Shown: positions 11,540 to 24,225, numbered from the stretch's first letter. The stretch: DNA of 64,000 bases from Camelus bactrianus (GCF_048773025.1 NC_133546.1:82155816-82219815), one strand, 5' to 3'. A program made the numbers and translations. The notes: generated by a model not told the origin, from the letters alone.

Positions 11540-12200
11540 GCAAGTAATAGAAAATTATATAGTGACAGCAAATTTCAAAAGGAATGGAAAAGTCTTTAAA
11601 TGAAAAATGGAATAGCTGAAATTAAAAACCCAAAATATATTATTAAAAGCAGATTAGAGACATCTGACAAGAGAACTGCTGTTCTGGGAGACAAATCAGA
11701 ATACAATATCCTGAGTGCAACACAGAAGAGGAAGTAGGAGGAGAAGAAGAAGATATGGAAGAGAACTGAGGCATCTTAGAGGATAAGGCAAGAAAATCTT
11801 AACTATATGAAATGGGTGTTCCAGAACCAAATTGAGATTAATGCAGAAGAAGTTTTAAAGAAATATCAACAACCAGAAAGAAATTAACAAAATGGCAATA
11901 ATTGAATACCTATCAATAATTACTCTAAATGTAGAAGGACTAAAGTCTCCAAACAGAAGACATAGAGTGACTGAACATATGAAAAACAAGATCGATATAT
12001 ATGTTGCCTACAAAAGCCTCACTTTGGATCAAGATACACACTGACTGAAAGTGAAGGAATGGCAAAATATATCCTATGCAAAGGGAGACAAAAAGAAAGC
12101 TGGGGTAGCAATACTTACATCAAACAAAATAGATTTAAAACAGAGACTGTAAAAAGAGACAAAGAAGAGCATTACATAATGATAAAGGGATCAATTTAAC
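11540..12200 (+). mobile_element. Old L1M: ORF1 end and ORF2 start
   Basis: The end of an ORF1-like region is followed by the ORF2 start at about 11892 (ATGGCAATAATTGAATACC), where the apurinic-endonuclease domain begins. Degraded equivalents of LSIITLNVEGLKS and the 'HRVTEHMKNK' region follow. It continues after the SINE at 12400. Confidence 0.8.
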
Positions 12201-12220
12201 AAGAGGATATAACAATTTTA

Positions 12221-12379
12221 TGGGGGAAAGGTATAGTTCAAGTGGTAGAGTTCTTGCTTAGCATGCATGAGGTCCTGGGTTCAATCCCCAGTAGCTCCTC
12301 TAAAAATAGACAAACCCAATTACCTTGCCCCCAAGATTAAATAATTAAATCATAAAATAATAAATAAAATATTTTTTAA
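12221..12379 (+). mobile_element. Vic-1-type SINE inserted in L1M
   Basis: A complete SINE. The A-box region is GTATAGTTCAAGTGGTAGAG, the B-box is GGTTCAATCCC at about 12278-12288, and an A-rich tail follows. It interrupts L1M ORF2 exactly between 'gatataacaatt' and 'ttgtaaatatc'. A diverged 20-bp target duplication (14 of 20 match) lies at 12201-12220 and 12380-12399. Confidence 0.9.
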
Positions 12380-13110
12380 AAGAGTACACAAGACTTGTAA
12401 ATATCTATGCATCCAACATAGGATTACCTAAATACACAAAGCAAATATTAACAGACACAAAGGGAGACAGTAAGATAATAATAGTAATGACAATAATACA
12501 ATAATATTTGAGGACTTTAACACCTCACTTACATCAATGGCTAGATCACAGAAAAGCAGAAAGGAAACAATGACCTTAAACAGTACTTTAGACCAGATGA
12601 ACATAATAGATAAACACAGAACATTCCACCCAGAAGCAGCAGATACATATTCCTTTCAAATGCACATAAAGCATTATAAAAGATAGATCACATGTGAGGC
12701 CACAAAACAAAACTCAATAAATTTAAGAAGAGTGAAATTATATTAAGCATATTTTCTGACCAAAACGGTATAAAATTAGAAATCAATTATAATAAGAAAA
12801 CTGGAAAAAAAAAAGCCACAAACACATGGAGGCTAAAGATCAAGGTTCTAAAAAAGTAAATGGGTCAACAAAGAAATCAAAGAGGAAATTAAAAAATTCC
12901 TTGAAACAAATTAAAATAGAAATAAAGCATTCCAAAATCTATAGGACACAGCAAAAATCATTCTAAGACAAAAATGTATAGTTATAAAGGCCTATCTTGG
13001 GAAACAAGAAAGCAAATAAACAATCTAACCTTACACCAAAAGAAACTAAAGCAAACAAACAAATAAACAAAGAAACCCCAAAGTGAGTAGAAGGAAGGAA
13101 ATACTAGAAC
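12380..13110 (+). mobile_element. Old L1M ORF2 endonuclease region, continued
   Basis: ORF2 continues after the SINE: 'ggactttaacacctcacttacatcaatgg', 'agaacattccacccagaagcag', 'gaagaaatcaaagaggaaatt' and 'aaacaatctaaccttacacc' appear in order. The copy stops before the reverse transcriptase domain. Confidence 0.8.
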
Positions 13111-13369
13111 AGTATGAGGGGAGGAGGAGAGAGAGAGAAGGGACAGAAAGTTTATTAGAAAGAAATAATGGTTGAAATCTTCCCAAATTTTTGAAGGGAA
13201 ATAAATATCCATATTCATACAGCATAATCCAAAGGGAATGGTTTTAAACTCGACACTGAGACACATCATAAGCAATTGTCAAATCAAAGATGAAGACAGA
13301 CTTTACAAAGAGTCATTAAAAAAAATAACTTGTCACATACAAGAGAACCCATAACTATGAGAGAATTTC
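13111..13369 (+). mobile_element. HAL1 or L1M ORF1 segment, left of a nested L1
   Basis: ORF1-type sequence ('aataatggttgaaatcttccc', 'gagacacatcataa', 'aacttgtcacatacaa') is cut at 13369 by an L1 insertion and resumes at 16038. Confidence 0.75.
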
Positions 13370-16024
13370 CTTTTTTTAACGTTTTTATTAATTTATAATC
13401 ACTTTACAATGTTGCGTCAAATTCTAGTGTAGAGCATAATTTTTCAGTTATACATGAACATATATATATTCATTGTCACATATATTTTTCTGTGAGCTAC
13501 CATAAGACCTTTATTTAATTCTCCATGCTATACAGTATAATCTTGTTTATCAGTTCTACAATTTTGAAATCCCAGTCTATCCCTTCCCAACCTCCAGCCC
13601 CTTGGCAACCACAAGCTTGTATTCTATGTCTATAAGTCTATTTCTGTTTTGTATTTATGCTTTTTTTTGTTAGTTTTTATTTTTAGATTCCACATATGAG
13701 CGAACTCATAGGGTATTTTTCTTTCTCTTTCTAGCTTACTTCACTTAGAATGACATTCTCCAGGAACATACATGTTGCTGCAAATGGCATTATGTTGTTG
13801 GGTTTTATGGCTGAATAGTATTCCATTGTATAACTATACCACTTCTTATTTATCCAGTCATCTGTTGATGGACATTTAGGCTGTTTCCATGTCTTGGCTA
13901 TTGTAAATAGTGCTGCTATGAACATTGGGGTGAAGGTGTCATTCTGAAGTAGGGCTCCTTCTCTATATATGCCCAGGGGTGGGGTTCCTGGGTCATATAT
14001 TAAGTCTGTTCCTAGTCTTTTGAGAAATCTCCATACTGTTTTCCACAGTGGCTGCACCAACCTGCATTCCCACCAGCAGTGAAGGAGGGTACCCTTTTCT
14101 TGACAGCCTCTCCAGCACTTGTCATTTGTGGATTTTTAAATTATGGCCATTCTGAATGATGTGAGGTGAAACCTCATTGTAGTTTTGATTTGCATTTCTC
14201 TGATACTTAGTGATATTGAGCATTTTTTCTTCTGCCTATTGATCATTTGTATGTCTTCCTTGGAGAATTGCTTGTTTAGCTCTTCTGCCCATTTTTGGAT
14301 TGGGTTTTTTCTTTTATTAAGTCATATGAGCTCCTTATATATTCTGGAGATCAAGCCTTTGTCAGTTTCATTTACAAACATTTTCTCCCATTCCATAGGT
14401 TGTCTTTCTGTTTTACTTATGGTTTCCTCTGCTGTGCAGAAGCTTGTAAGTTTCATTAGGTCCCATTTCTTTATTCTTGCCTTTACTTCTATTGCTTGAG
14501 TAGACTATTCTAGGAGAACATTCTTGAGATGTATGTCAGATAATATTTTGCCTATATTTTCTTCCAGGAGGTTTATTTTATCTTGTCTTATGTTTAAGTC
14601 TTTGATCCATTTTGAGTTTATTTTTGTGTATGGTGTAAGGGAGTGTTCTAGCTTCATTGCTTTACATGTTCTGTCCAGTTTCCTCCATACCATTTGCTGA
14701 AGAGACTGTCTTTATTCCATTGTATACTCTTGCCTCCTTTGTTGAAGATGAACTGACCAAAAGTTTGTGGGTTCACTCATACCAGTCATTCTCAAACTCT
14801 TCCAGAAGACTGAACAGGAGGGAATACTCCCAAACTCATTCTATGAAGCCATCATCATCCTGATACCAAAACCAGTCAAAGACACTACCAAAAAAGAAAA
14901 TTATATGCCAGTATCACTGATGAACATACATGAGAAAATCCTCACCAAAAGATTAGCAAATAGAATCCAACAACACATAAAAAAGATTATACATCATGAC
15001 CAAGTGGCGTTCATCCCAGGGACACAAGGATGGTTCAACATATGCAAATCAATCAATGTAATACATCACAACAACAAGAGAAAGGACAAAAACCACATGC
15101 TCATCTCAATAGATGTGGAAAAACATTTGATAAAATTCAACACCCATTTGTGATAAAAATTCTTACCAAAGTGGATATAGATGGAACATATCTCAACATA
15201 ATAAAAGCTATATATGACAAACCTACAGCCAGCATAGTACTCAATGTTGAAAAACTCAGCAGCTTCCCACTAAAATCTGGGAGAAGACAAGGATGCCCAA
15301 TATCACCACTCATATTCAACATCGTCTTGGAAGTCCTAGACACAGCAATCAAGCAAGAGAGAGAAAAGGGATCCAAATTGGAAGAGAAGAGGTAAAAGTG
15401 TCACTATATGCCAACGACATGTTACTATATATAGAAGACCCTAAAAGGTCCACACAAAAACTACCAGATCTGTTTAAAGAATTCAGCAAGGTAGCAGGTC
15501 ACAAAGTTAATGTTCAAAAATCAGTTGCATTCCTTTACACTAATGATGAATCAACAGAAAAAGAAAGTAAAGAAACAATCCCCTTTAAAATAGCACCCAA
15601 AATAATAAAATACCTAGGAATAAATCTAACCAAGGAGGTGAAAAAATTATACAGAAAACTATAAAACACTGCTGAAGGAAATTAAAGAAGACTTTAAAAA
15701 ATGGAAAGATATCCCATGTTCTTGGATTGGAAGAATCAATATTGTTAAAATGGTCACACTACCCAAGGCAGTGTACAGATTTCATGCAATCCCTATCAAA
15801 TTATCCAGGACATATTTAACAGAACTAGAACAAATCATTATAAAATTATATGGAACCATCAAAGACCTAGAATTACCAAAGCATTACTGAAGAGAAAGAA
15901 AGAGGCTGGAGAAATAACTCTCCCAGACTTCAGACAATACTACAGAGCTACAGTCATCAAGACAGCATTGTATTGGTACAAAAACAGACATATGGACCAA
16001 TGGAACAGGATAGTGAGCCCAGAA
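13370..16024 (-). mobile_element. L1 with 5' inversion (twin-priming structure)
   Basis: A 2.65-kb insertion bounded by a perfect 13-bp target duplication, ATGAGAGAATTTC, at 13357-13369 and 16025-16037. The left 1.39 kb (13370 to about 14762) is L1 3' UTR and ORF2 C-terminus on the minus strand, starting with the poly(T). The right 1.26 kb (about 14763-16024) is the preceding ORF2 reverse transcriptase part on the plus strand, with [37 protein letters not shown]-like and YANDMLLY motifs. The two segments are almost adjacent in ORF2: the inverted part ends at [10 protein letters not shown] and the other begins at the '[12 protein letters not shown]' equivalent. FADD is YAND here, so the catalytic motif is altered. 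Dead copy. Confidence 0.93.
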
Positions 16025-16037
16025 ATGAGAGAATTTC

Positions 16038-16720
16038 TCAGCATAAATCTTATAGGCTAGAAAGGAGTAGAATGATATACTCAAAATGCTGATAGAAGAA
16101 AAACTGTAAAATAAGACTACTATATCCCACAAAATTGGTATTCAAAAGTGAAGGAGAGATAAAGACATTCTCAGACAAACAAAAGCTGAAGGAGTTCATC
16201 ACCAAGAAATATTAAAGGGAGTTATTCAAGTTGAAAAGAAAAGACACTAAATAGCAACAGGAAAGTATACCAAAGTATAAAACTCACTGATAAATACAAA
16301 TATATAAACAAATATGGAATATTGTACACTGTGATAGTAGTGTGTATATCACAGCTTATTTTGGTATAAGAGTTAAAAGACAAAAGTGTTAAAAATAAAC
16401 ATAAGTATAAAAAGTTATGAATGGATGCACAATATAAAAATATGTAAAATGTGACAACAAATATAAAATTGGAGAAGTAAAAGAGTAGAGTTTTTTATGT
16501 GATTGAAGTCAAGTTATTGTCAGTTTAAAAAGAGACATAACTCTAAGATATTTTATGCAAACCTCATGGTAACCACATGACATGAAAATACCAACAGAGA
16601 AGAAAAAAGAAAAAGAGAAAACAATCAAAAAGTAGCAAAAATCAACAAAACACAAAGGAAGACAGCAAGAAAGGAAAAGAGGAACAAAGAACTATAAGAT
16701 AGACAAAGCTATAAACAGTT
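16038..16720 (+). mobile_element. HAL1 ORF1 end and 3' region, right of the nested L1
   Basis: The sequence continues directly from 13369 once one copy of the target duplication is removed. The HAL1 ORF1 C-terminal signature is visible ('ctatatcccacaaaattgg', 'acattctcagacaaacaaaagctgaagg', 'aagaaatattaaagggag'), followed by an A-rich 3' UTR. Confidence 0.8.
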
Positions 16721-16724
16721 AATG

Positions 16725-17100
16725 TCCAGCAACAAAAGAGTAGATTAAGAAAATGTGGTCTAATCATACAATGGAATATTACTCGGCTTTAAAAAGGTAA
16801 GGAATTCCCACCATTTAACACAACATGAATGAAACCGGAAGACGTTATTTAAGCGAATTAAGTTGGTCACAGAGGACAAATACTGCATGATTCTACTTAC
16901 ATGAGGTGCCTAAATATTGTCAAAGTCATAGATGTAGTGAATAAAATGCTGGTTGCCAGGAGCTATGAAGAGGATGAAAGGGAGATTGGTAGCTCATTAG
17001 GTTGTCAGTTGCACAAGATGTGTATGTTCTAGAGAGCTGCAGTATGGTACTATGCCTACAGTTAACAATATTGTACTACACACTTAAAAACTTGTTAAGA
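16725..17100 (+). mobile_element. L1MA-type ORF2 end and 3' UTR
   Basis: The old L1 signature 'acaatggaatattactcggc', 'atgattctacttacatgaggt' and 'ctggttgccaggagct' is present. The copy is broken at about 17100 by a further L1 tail. Confidence 0.8.
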
Positions 17101-17102
17101 TA

Positions 17103-17282
17103 TATAAAATAGATAAACAAGTTTATACTGTATAACAGAGGAAACTATATTCAGTATCTTGTAGTAACATAAAGAAAAAGATATGAAAATGAATATATGT
17201 ATGTTTATATGACTGAAACATTATTCTGTGTATCAGAAATGGATGCAACATTGTAAACTGACTAAACTTTAATAAAAATTAA
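17103..17282 (+). mobile_element. Short L1 3' end
   Basis: The 3' UTR 'agataaacaagtttatactg', then 'gatgcaacattgtaaactg' and AATAAAAATT. It follows the L1MA 3' end and precedes a TG/TA repeat. No clear target duplication. Confidence 0.75.
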
Positions 17283-17343
17283 ATTAAAAAGTGTGTGTGT
17301 ATACATATTATATATATATAAATATATATAATATATATATATA
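17283..17343 (+). repeat. (TG)n/(TA)n simple repeat
   Basis: A TG tract passes into a TA-rich tract, probably grown from the L1 tail. Confidence 0.85.
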
Positions 17344-17699
17344 GCAGTTTGGCCCACTAAAATGTTTTTGAAGCAACAGTACTGCAGAAATAATGAATAA
17401 ATGCAACACCCAGATTTTTGTTTTCAAATTTTTGTTCACTTAAAAAAATGTAGCAAACAATGTTCTTTAGAGAAATCACAGATTGATTGCAGGTGTAGGG
17501 GAAAAACACAACATGTGGCTATGATACAGTTTGGTGCCAGAAAACAAAAGTACACTCAAAGATTAATGAGGTCATGTCAAATAGGTCATATCAAATATGC
17601 CAAATGGACATATCATGGGCAAGTTTGGGATAATTTTAATATCAAAAAGACTCATGACTATAAGTGATTATATTCACATAACCTAAGCCGGTATCCAGA
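17344..17699. other. Intergenic DNA
   Basis: An 88-codon frame (17401-17667) has no recognisable domain. Confidence 0.4.
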
Positions 17700-18295
17700 T
17701 ATAACTTCAGTAATAGGAAACATAGGGAAAGAAAAACAATATAAAAGACACCATGAGAAAATAAACAGGTGGGATATTCTATATGAAAACTAGTTTCTTT
17801 TAAAATTCAATGCTGTTTTTAAAATGAATAACACATTAAAAACACAAAATGATACTTCTAGGTTTATATAAACAGATATAACAAATAAATATAGGACATG
17901 ATACTTGGTTTGACCCTGATTCAAAGATATAAATAAATGATACAGCTAAAAAGGTATGTTAGACGCAATTGGGGAAATTCAAATATTGGCTATCAGGTTA
18001 TATTAGAGAATTATAAATTACCATTCTTTCCCAGTTACAATAATAACAAATGTTTATTTAGAAAAAGATACTTATTCTTGGGAGATGCATGCTGAAATAC
18101 TTAGGGGTATTGTGAATTGTCATGAAACAAGTTTTAAATGGTTCATCGAAAAAAGTATGTAGAGAGAGAAAGTAAACGTGACAAAATATTAACAAATTTT
18201 AAATCTTAATGGAAGGTATATGGGTGTTCATTGCACTATCTTTCCACTTTTCTGTATGTTTAAAATGTATCAATTTAATGTTTGGAGAGAGAAAA
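17700..18295 (+). mobile_element. L1M (L1MB to L1ME type) 3' UTR
   Basis: The old L1 3' signature is present in order: 'ttgggagatgcatgctgaaatactta', 'aaatcttaatggaaggtatatgggtgttcattg', then 'cttttctgtatgtttaaaatg'. Strongly diverged. Confidence 0.7.
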
Positions 18296-18439
18296 GAACT
18301 GCCCAAGTGTAGAAAGGCATTCTTGCAATGCTGTTAAAAATATTATAACTCAGGGTACAATCTAAATGCACTGCAAAAATAAATCACTTAAACACATTTA
18401 GTACAGATGGTCCAGCCACAGAATGAATTCAGCCAATCA

Positions 18440-18720
18440 GTGAACAGTTACCACCCAGGCAAGTTCTTGGCATCAATATTACCCTGAGCCCTGAGGACAG
18501 AGTGATAAAGAAAATAGAGAAGGCTTCTGCTCTCAGGGGAGAGCCAAAAACAAGCCAACAAATAAATGAACAAATTCATTACCGATAGGACTGGTGCATG
18601 GCATGAAGGAAATAATAAACGACAGAGGAGTTTCCCTAGATTGAGGGAGAGGGAAGGTTACATTGGGGTGGCAGTATTGGAGCTGAGGCTTGAGTGACAA
18701 CAAGGAGCTGCCACGGGGGA
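18440..18720 (+). mobile_element. L2-like ancient LINE fragment
   Basis: The pattern 'ccctgaggacagagtgataaa', 'gcttctgctctcaggggag', then 'aaacaagccaacaaataaatg' and 'gaggcttgagtgac' follows the L2-type 'tgccctcaaggag...cttgaa' layout. Family assignment is approximate. Confidence 0.45.
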
Positions 18721-19027
18721 CACCTCTTAAATCTTCCCATCCTCACAAGTTATAGCAGAGTGTAATGACACTGATGTGAGCATGAGGACGGCTACACAGG
18801 TGAAAAAGATGAGCATGGCTGAGGAACATGTTTGCAATTATGGTGCTGTGTGAGAAGAGGGGTCTAGAACATCTTCTCTAATAGGATACAACTCTTCAAA
18901 GATACATGTACACACAGGATGATACAATGCAAACCACCAACATCTTGTCACTGTGTTGACATCACAGGAGACCTTTCTCTTTCTCTCACTATCTGTTTTT
19001 CCCAAAGTACAAATGAACATGTGACTT
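18721..19027. other. Intergenic DNA
   Basis: Nothing recognised. Confidence 0.4.
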
Positions 19028-19077
19028 TTATATAGATATAGATATAGATATAGACATAGATATAGATATAGATATTT
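19028..19077 (+). repeat. (TAGATA)n microsatellite
   Basis: Eight hexamer-like units with one variant (GACATA). Confidence 0.9.
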
Positions 19078-19371
19078 TAAATGCTTAGCACCCTCCTGGA
19101 GGGAAAAAAAAACAGCAGAAATAGCTCAGTAACTCCCTGGCACCCTGAATGAAGTTCAATCTGGACACTTGAGAAGGACCATTCTGATCCCACCTAGGCA
19201 CAATCCAGGAGCTCTTTGCAGGGAACAGCTTCATACATTTTTGAAATGCTTTGCTTTCTTCCTTGACTCTAAACCTTGGGACTAGGACAGAAAATAGGGG
19301 AAACTTCTCATAAGCTACCAACAACAGAATACTAGCTGAGCCTAAACAAACAAACAAACACACAAAGCAAT

Positions 19372-19604
19372 TAATTAATTTTTTAATATTTTTTATTGAT
19401 TTATAATCATTTTACAATGTTGTGTCAAATTCCAGTGTTCAGCACAATTTTTCAGTCATACATGGACATACACACACTCATTGTCACATATTTTTCTCTG
19501 TGAGCTACCATAACATTTTGTGTATATTACCCTGTGCTATACAGTATAATCTTGTTTATCTTTTGTACAATTTTGAAATCCCAGTCTATCCCTTCCCAAC
19601 CTCG
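19372..19604 (-). mobile_element. 5'-truncated L1 3' UTR
   Basis: Reverse complement of the young L1 tail, starting with T-rich sequence and 'caatgttgtgtcaaattccagtg' and ending at 'cccagtctatcccttcccaacctc'. Confidence 0.88.
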
Positions 19605-21739
19605 GCCTCCCTGGTTAATCTTTTTAAAGTGTGGCTATGACTGATTCAGCATCCTGGTTACTGCCAAGGAGGAAATCAACCTACCAGTTGCTCGTTAGTG
19701 GGAGACTGATGATTGGCTGCTCAGCCACAGATATCCACAAGAGGGCAGCAGAGGAGTTTGCTTGCTCAAACACAATCCCATATGCCCTATCCTCCAGGGC
19801 CTCCATTCTTCCCTCTTCACCCTCTCTTTTAGTTCCCCCCTCAAAATGATCTCCTGCTTTTCAGCTTACTGTGGAGAATAAATCTGTTGGATCTCCACCT
19901 TCTGGAGACAATGCTCAAACCACTCATGCCACCTACTCCCAACCATAAACAAACTGAGAAAGTAGCATTTAAACCTTTGTCTTCAATTAAATTGCATGGC
20001 GAGTGATATCCCCAAGTCCCAAAAGGAAAGAGGGAAACTATGCAAAAAATCAAGAAGCCTTGGCTGCTTACTCTCTGAGATTCCCCAAACTTATATCAAC
20101 TTATAAACTTTTTTGTGGTGATACTTTTCTTTGGTTTCAGAAAGCTAAATGGACCACTATCTTGGAAGACCTGGAGGGGTCTCAAATTACTGCTGAGTTC
20201 AGTCAGAAACTAAGAGTTAGAGAAAAAGGGTTAGAAGCCATTCCAAGTTTTATCTTGTTAAAATCGTTTGGTCCTGTGTTCAAAATTGTAAACAACTGAA
20301 GGATGAAATGTGGCAAATTAACACCAGCAATTAGAAACTATTTGGAAAGAGCAGTCAAGGCTTGAACTGAATTACAAAAGTAGCCTTTGCTCTAGCCGCA
20401 GATTTCTGAATGATATAAGACTTGAGCTTTATGACCGAAAAAAGTCTACTGTTAAAATGCTGAGATGCCTGAATTTCAGATATCAGCTCAGCATTGTGAG
20501 GGTAACATTTCTAAAAAATAGAAAATTCACTATCAAATCACATGGCTTTACAATTAAAACAATTACAAAAATCTGAACAAAGACAGGACCCCAAAATAAG
20601 GGCTTCCATTGAACAGAATACTTGCTGGCATTACAAAGAAAATTTCACTGGATTTTTACTCTCTAGACTCCAAATAGAAAGAAAAGCCCCCAAAACTCAA
20701 AGGAGGAATACTAAATTAGCTCTGAAGAAGCAAGCATTCTTTGACCACAGTTCCCACCACATTCACAGGGTGAGGTTACATTTATGAGTTGAAGGGCACC
20801 CTAACACATTTCTCTTTAATTTTGGAGTGACATATTTCACTTTTAACACTGCTTCCTTTTCTGGCACCTACTTCAAAGTCACCAAACTGCCAGTGGTGGG
20901 TTTTGATAATTTCCCTCATAGTTTGCCTCCCAGTCCTTTAGTATATCTATAAGATCCCTTCTGTGTCAACCCAATTTTCCTCTTAGAACAACTACTCCAA
21001 TAACTTCATGGATTGGGATATTATACTTCATTGTGATACTGCAGGACTCCTTTCACAGGTCTCCTATTCATTTCTTTTACTTTTGTTACCTCTAATGGCT
21101 TTACCTGACTTCCTTAAGCTTCTCTGTCCTCTTCAACCTAGTACCAATCTTACTGTGGACTTAAGTCAATTAGTGGACAGGAGTTCTCTTCTTTCTAGGC
21201 AAGGAATTTAACTGAAATTGGGCATGTATGAGGTGGAGAACCCCATAATAGAATGCTATGGTAAGTAGAATTAGTTCTGTCCATGCCCACCCCCCCCAAG
21301 ATCCCCCAATATAATATAACACAAGAGAAACTTGATGGGTGCTAATAGTTCAAGAATTATTAGATAAGGTACTCCTGGTTCCTACTTGTATCCCATGCAA
21401 CACTTTCATTCTGGCTGTTTAAAAGCCAAATGGAAAGGATACTGGCTATTCCAAGACTGGAGATGCTAACATGTTCCCCTTCAAATCTAATAGAACTCTA
21501 TCCTGAGGTCTATTTAATTGTTCCCATAACTATATACTTCAACCCTCAATCCACCCTTATCAGAATTTCCCCTTCCCACTCTAGCCTTAAACTCTCTATA
21601 ATCACTCAGCTTTAGGCTTCTTTTTCCCTTCTGTGGATTTTTGGAAATGTAGGGACCCTAAAAGCAACTACCACATGTGGAAAAGACTAATTGAAAACAA
21701 GAGTGGATATTTTACCAACTCAAATGAATTTGAAAAATA
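19605..21739. other. Unclassified intergenic DNA
   Basis: About 2.1 kb with several frames of 60 to 100 codons. A CT-rich stretch followed by AATAAATCTG near 19877 is LTR-like in style, and a WH-YKEN pattern near 20630 recalls retroviral nucleocapsid only faintly. Neither is enough to call an element. Confidence 0.35.
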
Positions 21740-22135
21740 CCCAGATAGCTGCTTGGTGTCTTCCTAGTCCCCATTCCAAAATTGAGTTTACAGTCACCTT
21801 GACACTTATCCAGATGTCAGGCTTCCTCCCACACTCACAGAGGCCTACAGACCTGGGCAGATGTCACACACCAAACCAGCCTCTTCCTCACTACCACTGA
21901 GTGTATTCCATCACGCTTTGTTTCTCTTTGGCTGATCTAGGAGTTACTGGCAGTGCTATGTTGTTGGGAGTGAGACAGTTACTGGCATAGATGTGTGGAT
22001 GCATGGCTTGGGGACCAGGCAGGAACCCATGTGGATGATGCATAGACACATGGACAGTACCCAGATTCCTTTTCTGCATCTCTGCTCCAAGACAATGAGG
22101 ATAGTTAGACATTGTTTAACCCAAATGGCACTAGA
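21740..22135 (-). repeat. Unclassified dispersed repeat, copy 2 (inverted relative to copy 1)
   Basis: Reverse complement of about 7560-7930. The best-matching part is about 21790-22110. The outer end (about 21745-21790, GTAAACTCAATTTTGG on the minus strand) also resembles a 44-base stretch at 49006-49049. Confidence 0.75.
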
Positions 22136-22224
22136 AGCAGACACTCAGCCTGAGATTCTGGACTTGGAACATTTTACTTGGCTTGTAAGACAATGATACA
22201 TATATGAGCTGATGACAACCCCTG

Positions 22225-22412
22225 GTATATCGTAGCACCACATTTACTTAAACCAGGATGACTTCCCATTGTCCACCTTTGTAAACAATGTCTTACTGGA
22301 ACATAGTTATGCCCATTTGTTTACCTATTGCATGGATGCTTTCACTGAATAGTTGTGACAGAGACCCTATATCAAAAAGCCTAAAATATTTACTATCTGG
22401 CCTTTTATGAAG
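22225..22412 (+). mobile_element. hAT-type non-autonomous DNA transposon relic
   Basis: This matches the widespread eutherian repeat with 'gtccacctttgtaaacaatg', 'tactggaacatagttatgccc', 'gtgacagagaccctat' and 'gcctaaaatatttactatctgg'. I recall it as a hAT-Charlie MER element but do not assign the exact name. One terminus is missing or diverged. Confidence 0.7.
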
Positions 22413-23404
22413 AAGTAACCATAGACACGGAGAATGCTGAGGAAGGTGGAGAAGAGGAGGAAGGAGAAGTACTCCCTATACCCTCACAGTCTGGCTTCCT
22501 TGGACATCTCCCTGCTGCACTTCTCACCTTTCCCTTATACGCTGCTCCATTTTCTTTCTCACAAATGTGTGCCCCCAGTCACTTTCTTATCTGACCAAAT
22601 ACATCCCTTTGGAACTGGTCCAATTGGCTAAATTCCTGTGGAAATAGGGTATCTATGTTAGGAGAGGGTCCATGTGTTAGGGAAGTACAGGCATGCTGAG
22701 CAAAATGCCAATAGTGAGCATCTCCAGATAATACAATGAAGGGTTGTTCATTTCCATCTTTAATCTTTATTTTCTAATTATGATAAAAGATTTTCATTTA
22801 ACTAAACATATATATTAAGGAACAGATGTAAAATGTTAAAAGCCCTTTACTAACAAAAATACCCAGGAATCCCCGCCAAGAGGAAAATGCTTGAAATATA
22901 CTTGTTGTATACAGCCTTGCTTACATTTGTGCCATGGATTTTCTATTTTTCTTGTTTGCTAAGGAAACTTAAGCCGCCTTTGGCAACTTTACACGGGGGG
23001 AGAGATGTATCAAGAAGGGGGGCTATGAAGGCCTTCCAGTGCAGGGCAGCACACAGAAAGTGGTGGCATGTGTTAAGATGTGACTATTAAATAGCTTTTT
23101 CTAATCTCCTCTCACCATGAACTACACACCCATATTCGAAATGTAATCAGTGGATCTAGCATGACTCTGCTAACTGAAAAACAGCATGAATTACTTTTGC
23201 TTTCAGCTTCAGTTTTATTACCATCATACTAGATGGACCAAGAAAAGATGAACCTCCTCGCTCTTTTTTAGCTTTCATGAAGGAGAGTCAGACTGGTAGG
23301 AGGAGCTAGTGAGCAAGGTGTGAGAGGCACTGAGAACCGTTCTTTTATCCCCAGTGTGTGGAGCAGGTATGTCCTTGTCTTTTACATGCAGTGCAAAATT
23401 GATG
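22413..23404. other. Intergenic DNA
   Basis: About 1 kb without a recognisable gene or repeat. Frames up to 67 codons only. Confidence 0.4.
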
Positions 23405-23590
23405 TCTTTTCTGTTTTTATTGAAATAGAGTCGATTTACAATGCTGTGTTAGTTTCTTGTGTACAACACAGTGATTGATATATATATATTCTTTCTCATT
23501 ATAGGTTATTACAAGATGCTGAATATAGTTCAATAGGACTTTTTGCTTAACTATTCTGTATGTAGTAGTTAGCAAGATTGATTTCAGATT
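23405..23590 (-). mobile_element. L1 3' end, distinct older subfamily
   Basis: 'tttttattgaaatagagtcg', 'aatgctgtgttagtttc' and 'ggttattacaagatgctgaatatag' correspond to an artiodactyl L1 tail different from the young copies. Minus strand. Confidence 0.75.
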
Positions 23591-24099
23591 CAAAGTGACA
23601 CCTGAGGAAGGGCAAGTGGCCTGCTGTCTGGCATGCAGGGGTCTGTGGCTGGCTTTAGTTCAAAGGAAGCTCAGCTTCTCTGTATGGACCAGTAGCAGCT
23701 GCAAAGTGACAGCCAGACACACTGTGTCCCCCTCGATGTGCTTCTCCTTGAGAGAGTCCTCCTGGGGGCCTGCCTGTCTTGCTCTGTCAAGCTCTGTGGG
23801 CTGGCGTTAGAATTCAGAGAATAAGACAGTCCCTGGCAAGGAGGTTATAGGGAACTGTCATCTATAGAGATTGTTTCCTTTTAATGTTTCTATTAGTCAA
23901 TTTAAGAAAGCTCACAGTGAGAGATCTGTAAATCTCTATGTAGAGATAAATTTAGTCCCCTCACCCCTGATCTTTATTACTTAAACATTACGATCACATC
24001 AAAACTATCTTTCTCTTTCTGTCTCTCTGGCTCCCTCTTCCTCCCTCTTATTCTCTCTCTTCCCCTGTCCCCCAACCCCCGCCCCCGCATTTGTGGGTT
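23591..24099. other. Intergenic DNA with a pyrimidine-rich stretch
   Basis: A CT-rich low-complexity tract lies at about 24005-24090. No gene. Confidence 0.45.
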
Positions 24100-24225
24100 T
24101 GTTTTTCATAAGAACATTGGAATCATTTGTAGCATGTTTTGTACATACACAACCTAGGTTTAACAATCCCTCTGGGTGATTTTTTTTCTGTAGATCACAT
24201 TTTGAAAACCAACCTGGAAGAGGAT
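24100..24225. mobile_element. Possible MER5 (hAT-Charlie) fragment
   Basis: 'attggaatcatttgtag...ccctctgggtgattttt...cacattttgaaaaccaacctgg' follows the MER5 layout. Diverged. Confidence 0.4.

Noticed and set aside
19605-21739. Possible endogenous retrovirus
   Set aside because: Only a faint zinc-knuckle-like pattern and an AATAAA with CT-rich flank. No convincing LTR pair, primer site or pol motif, so it is not called.
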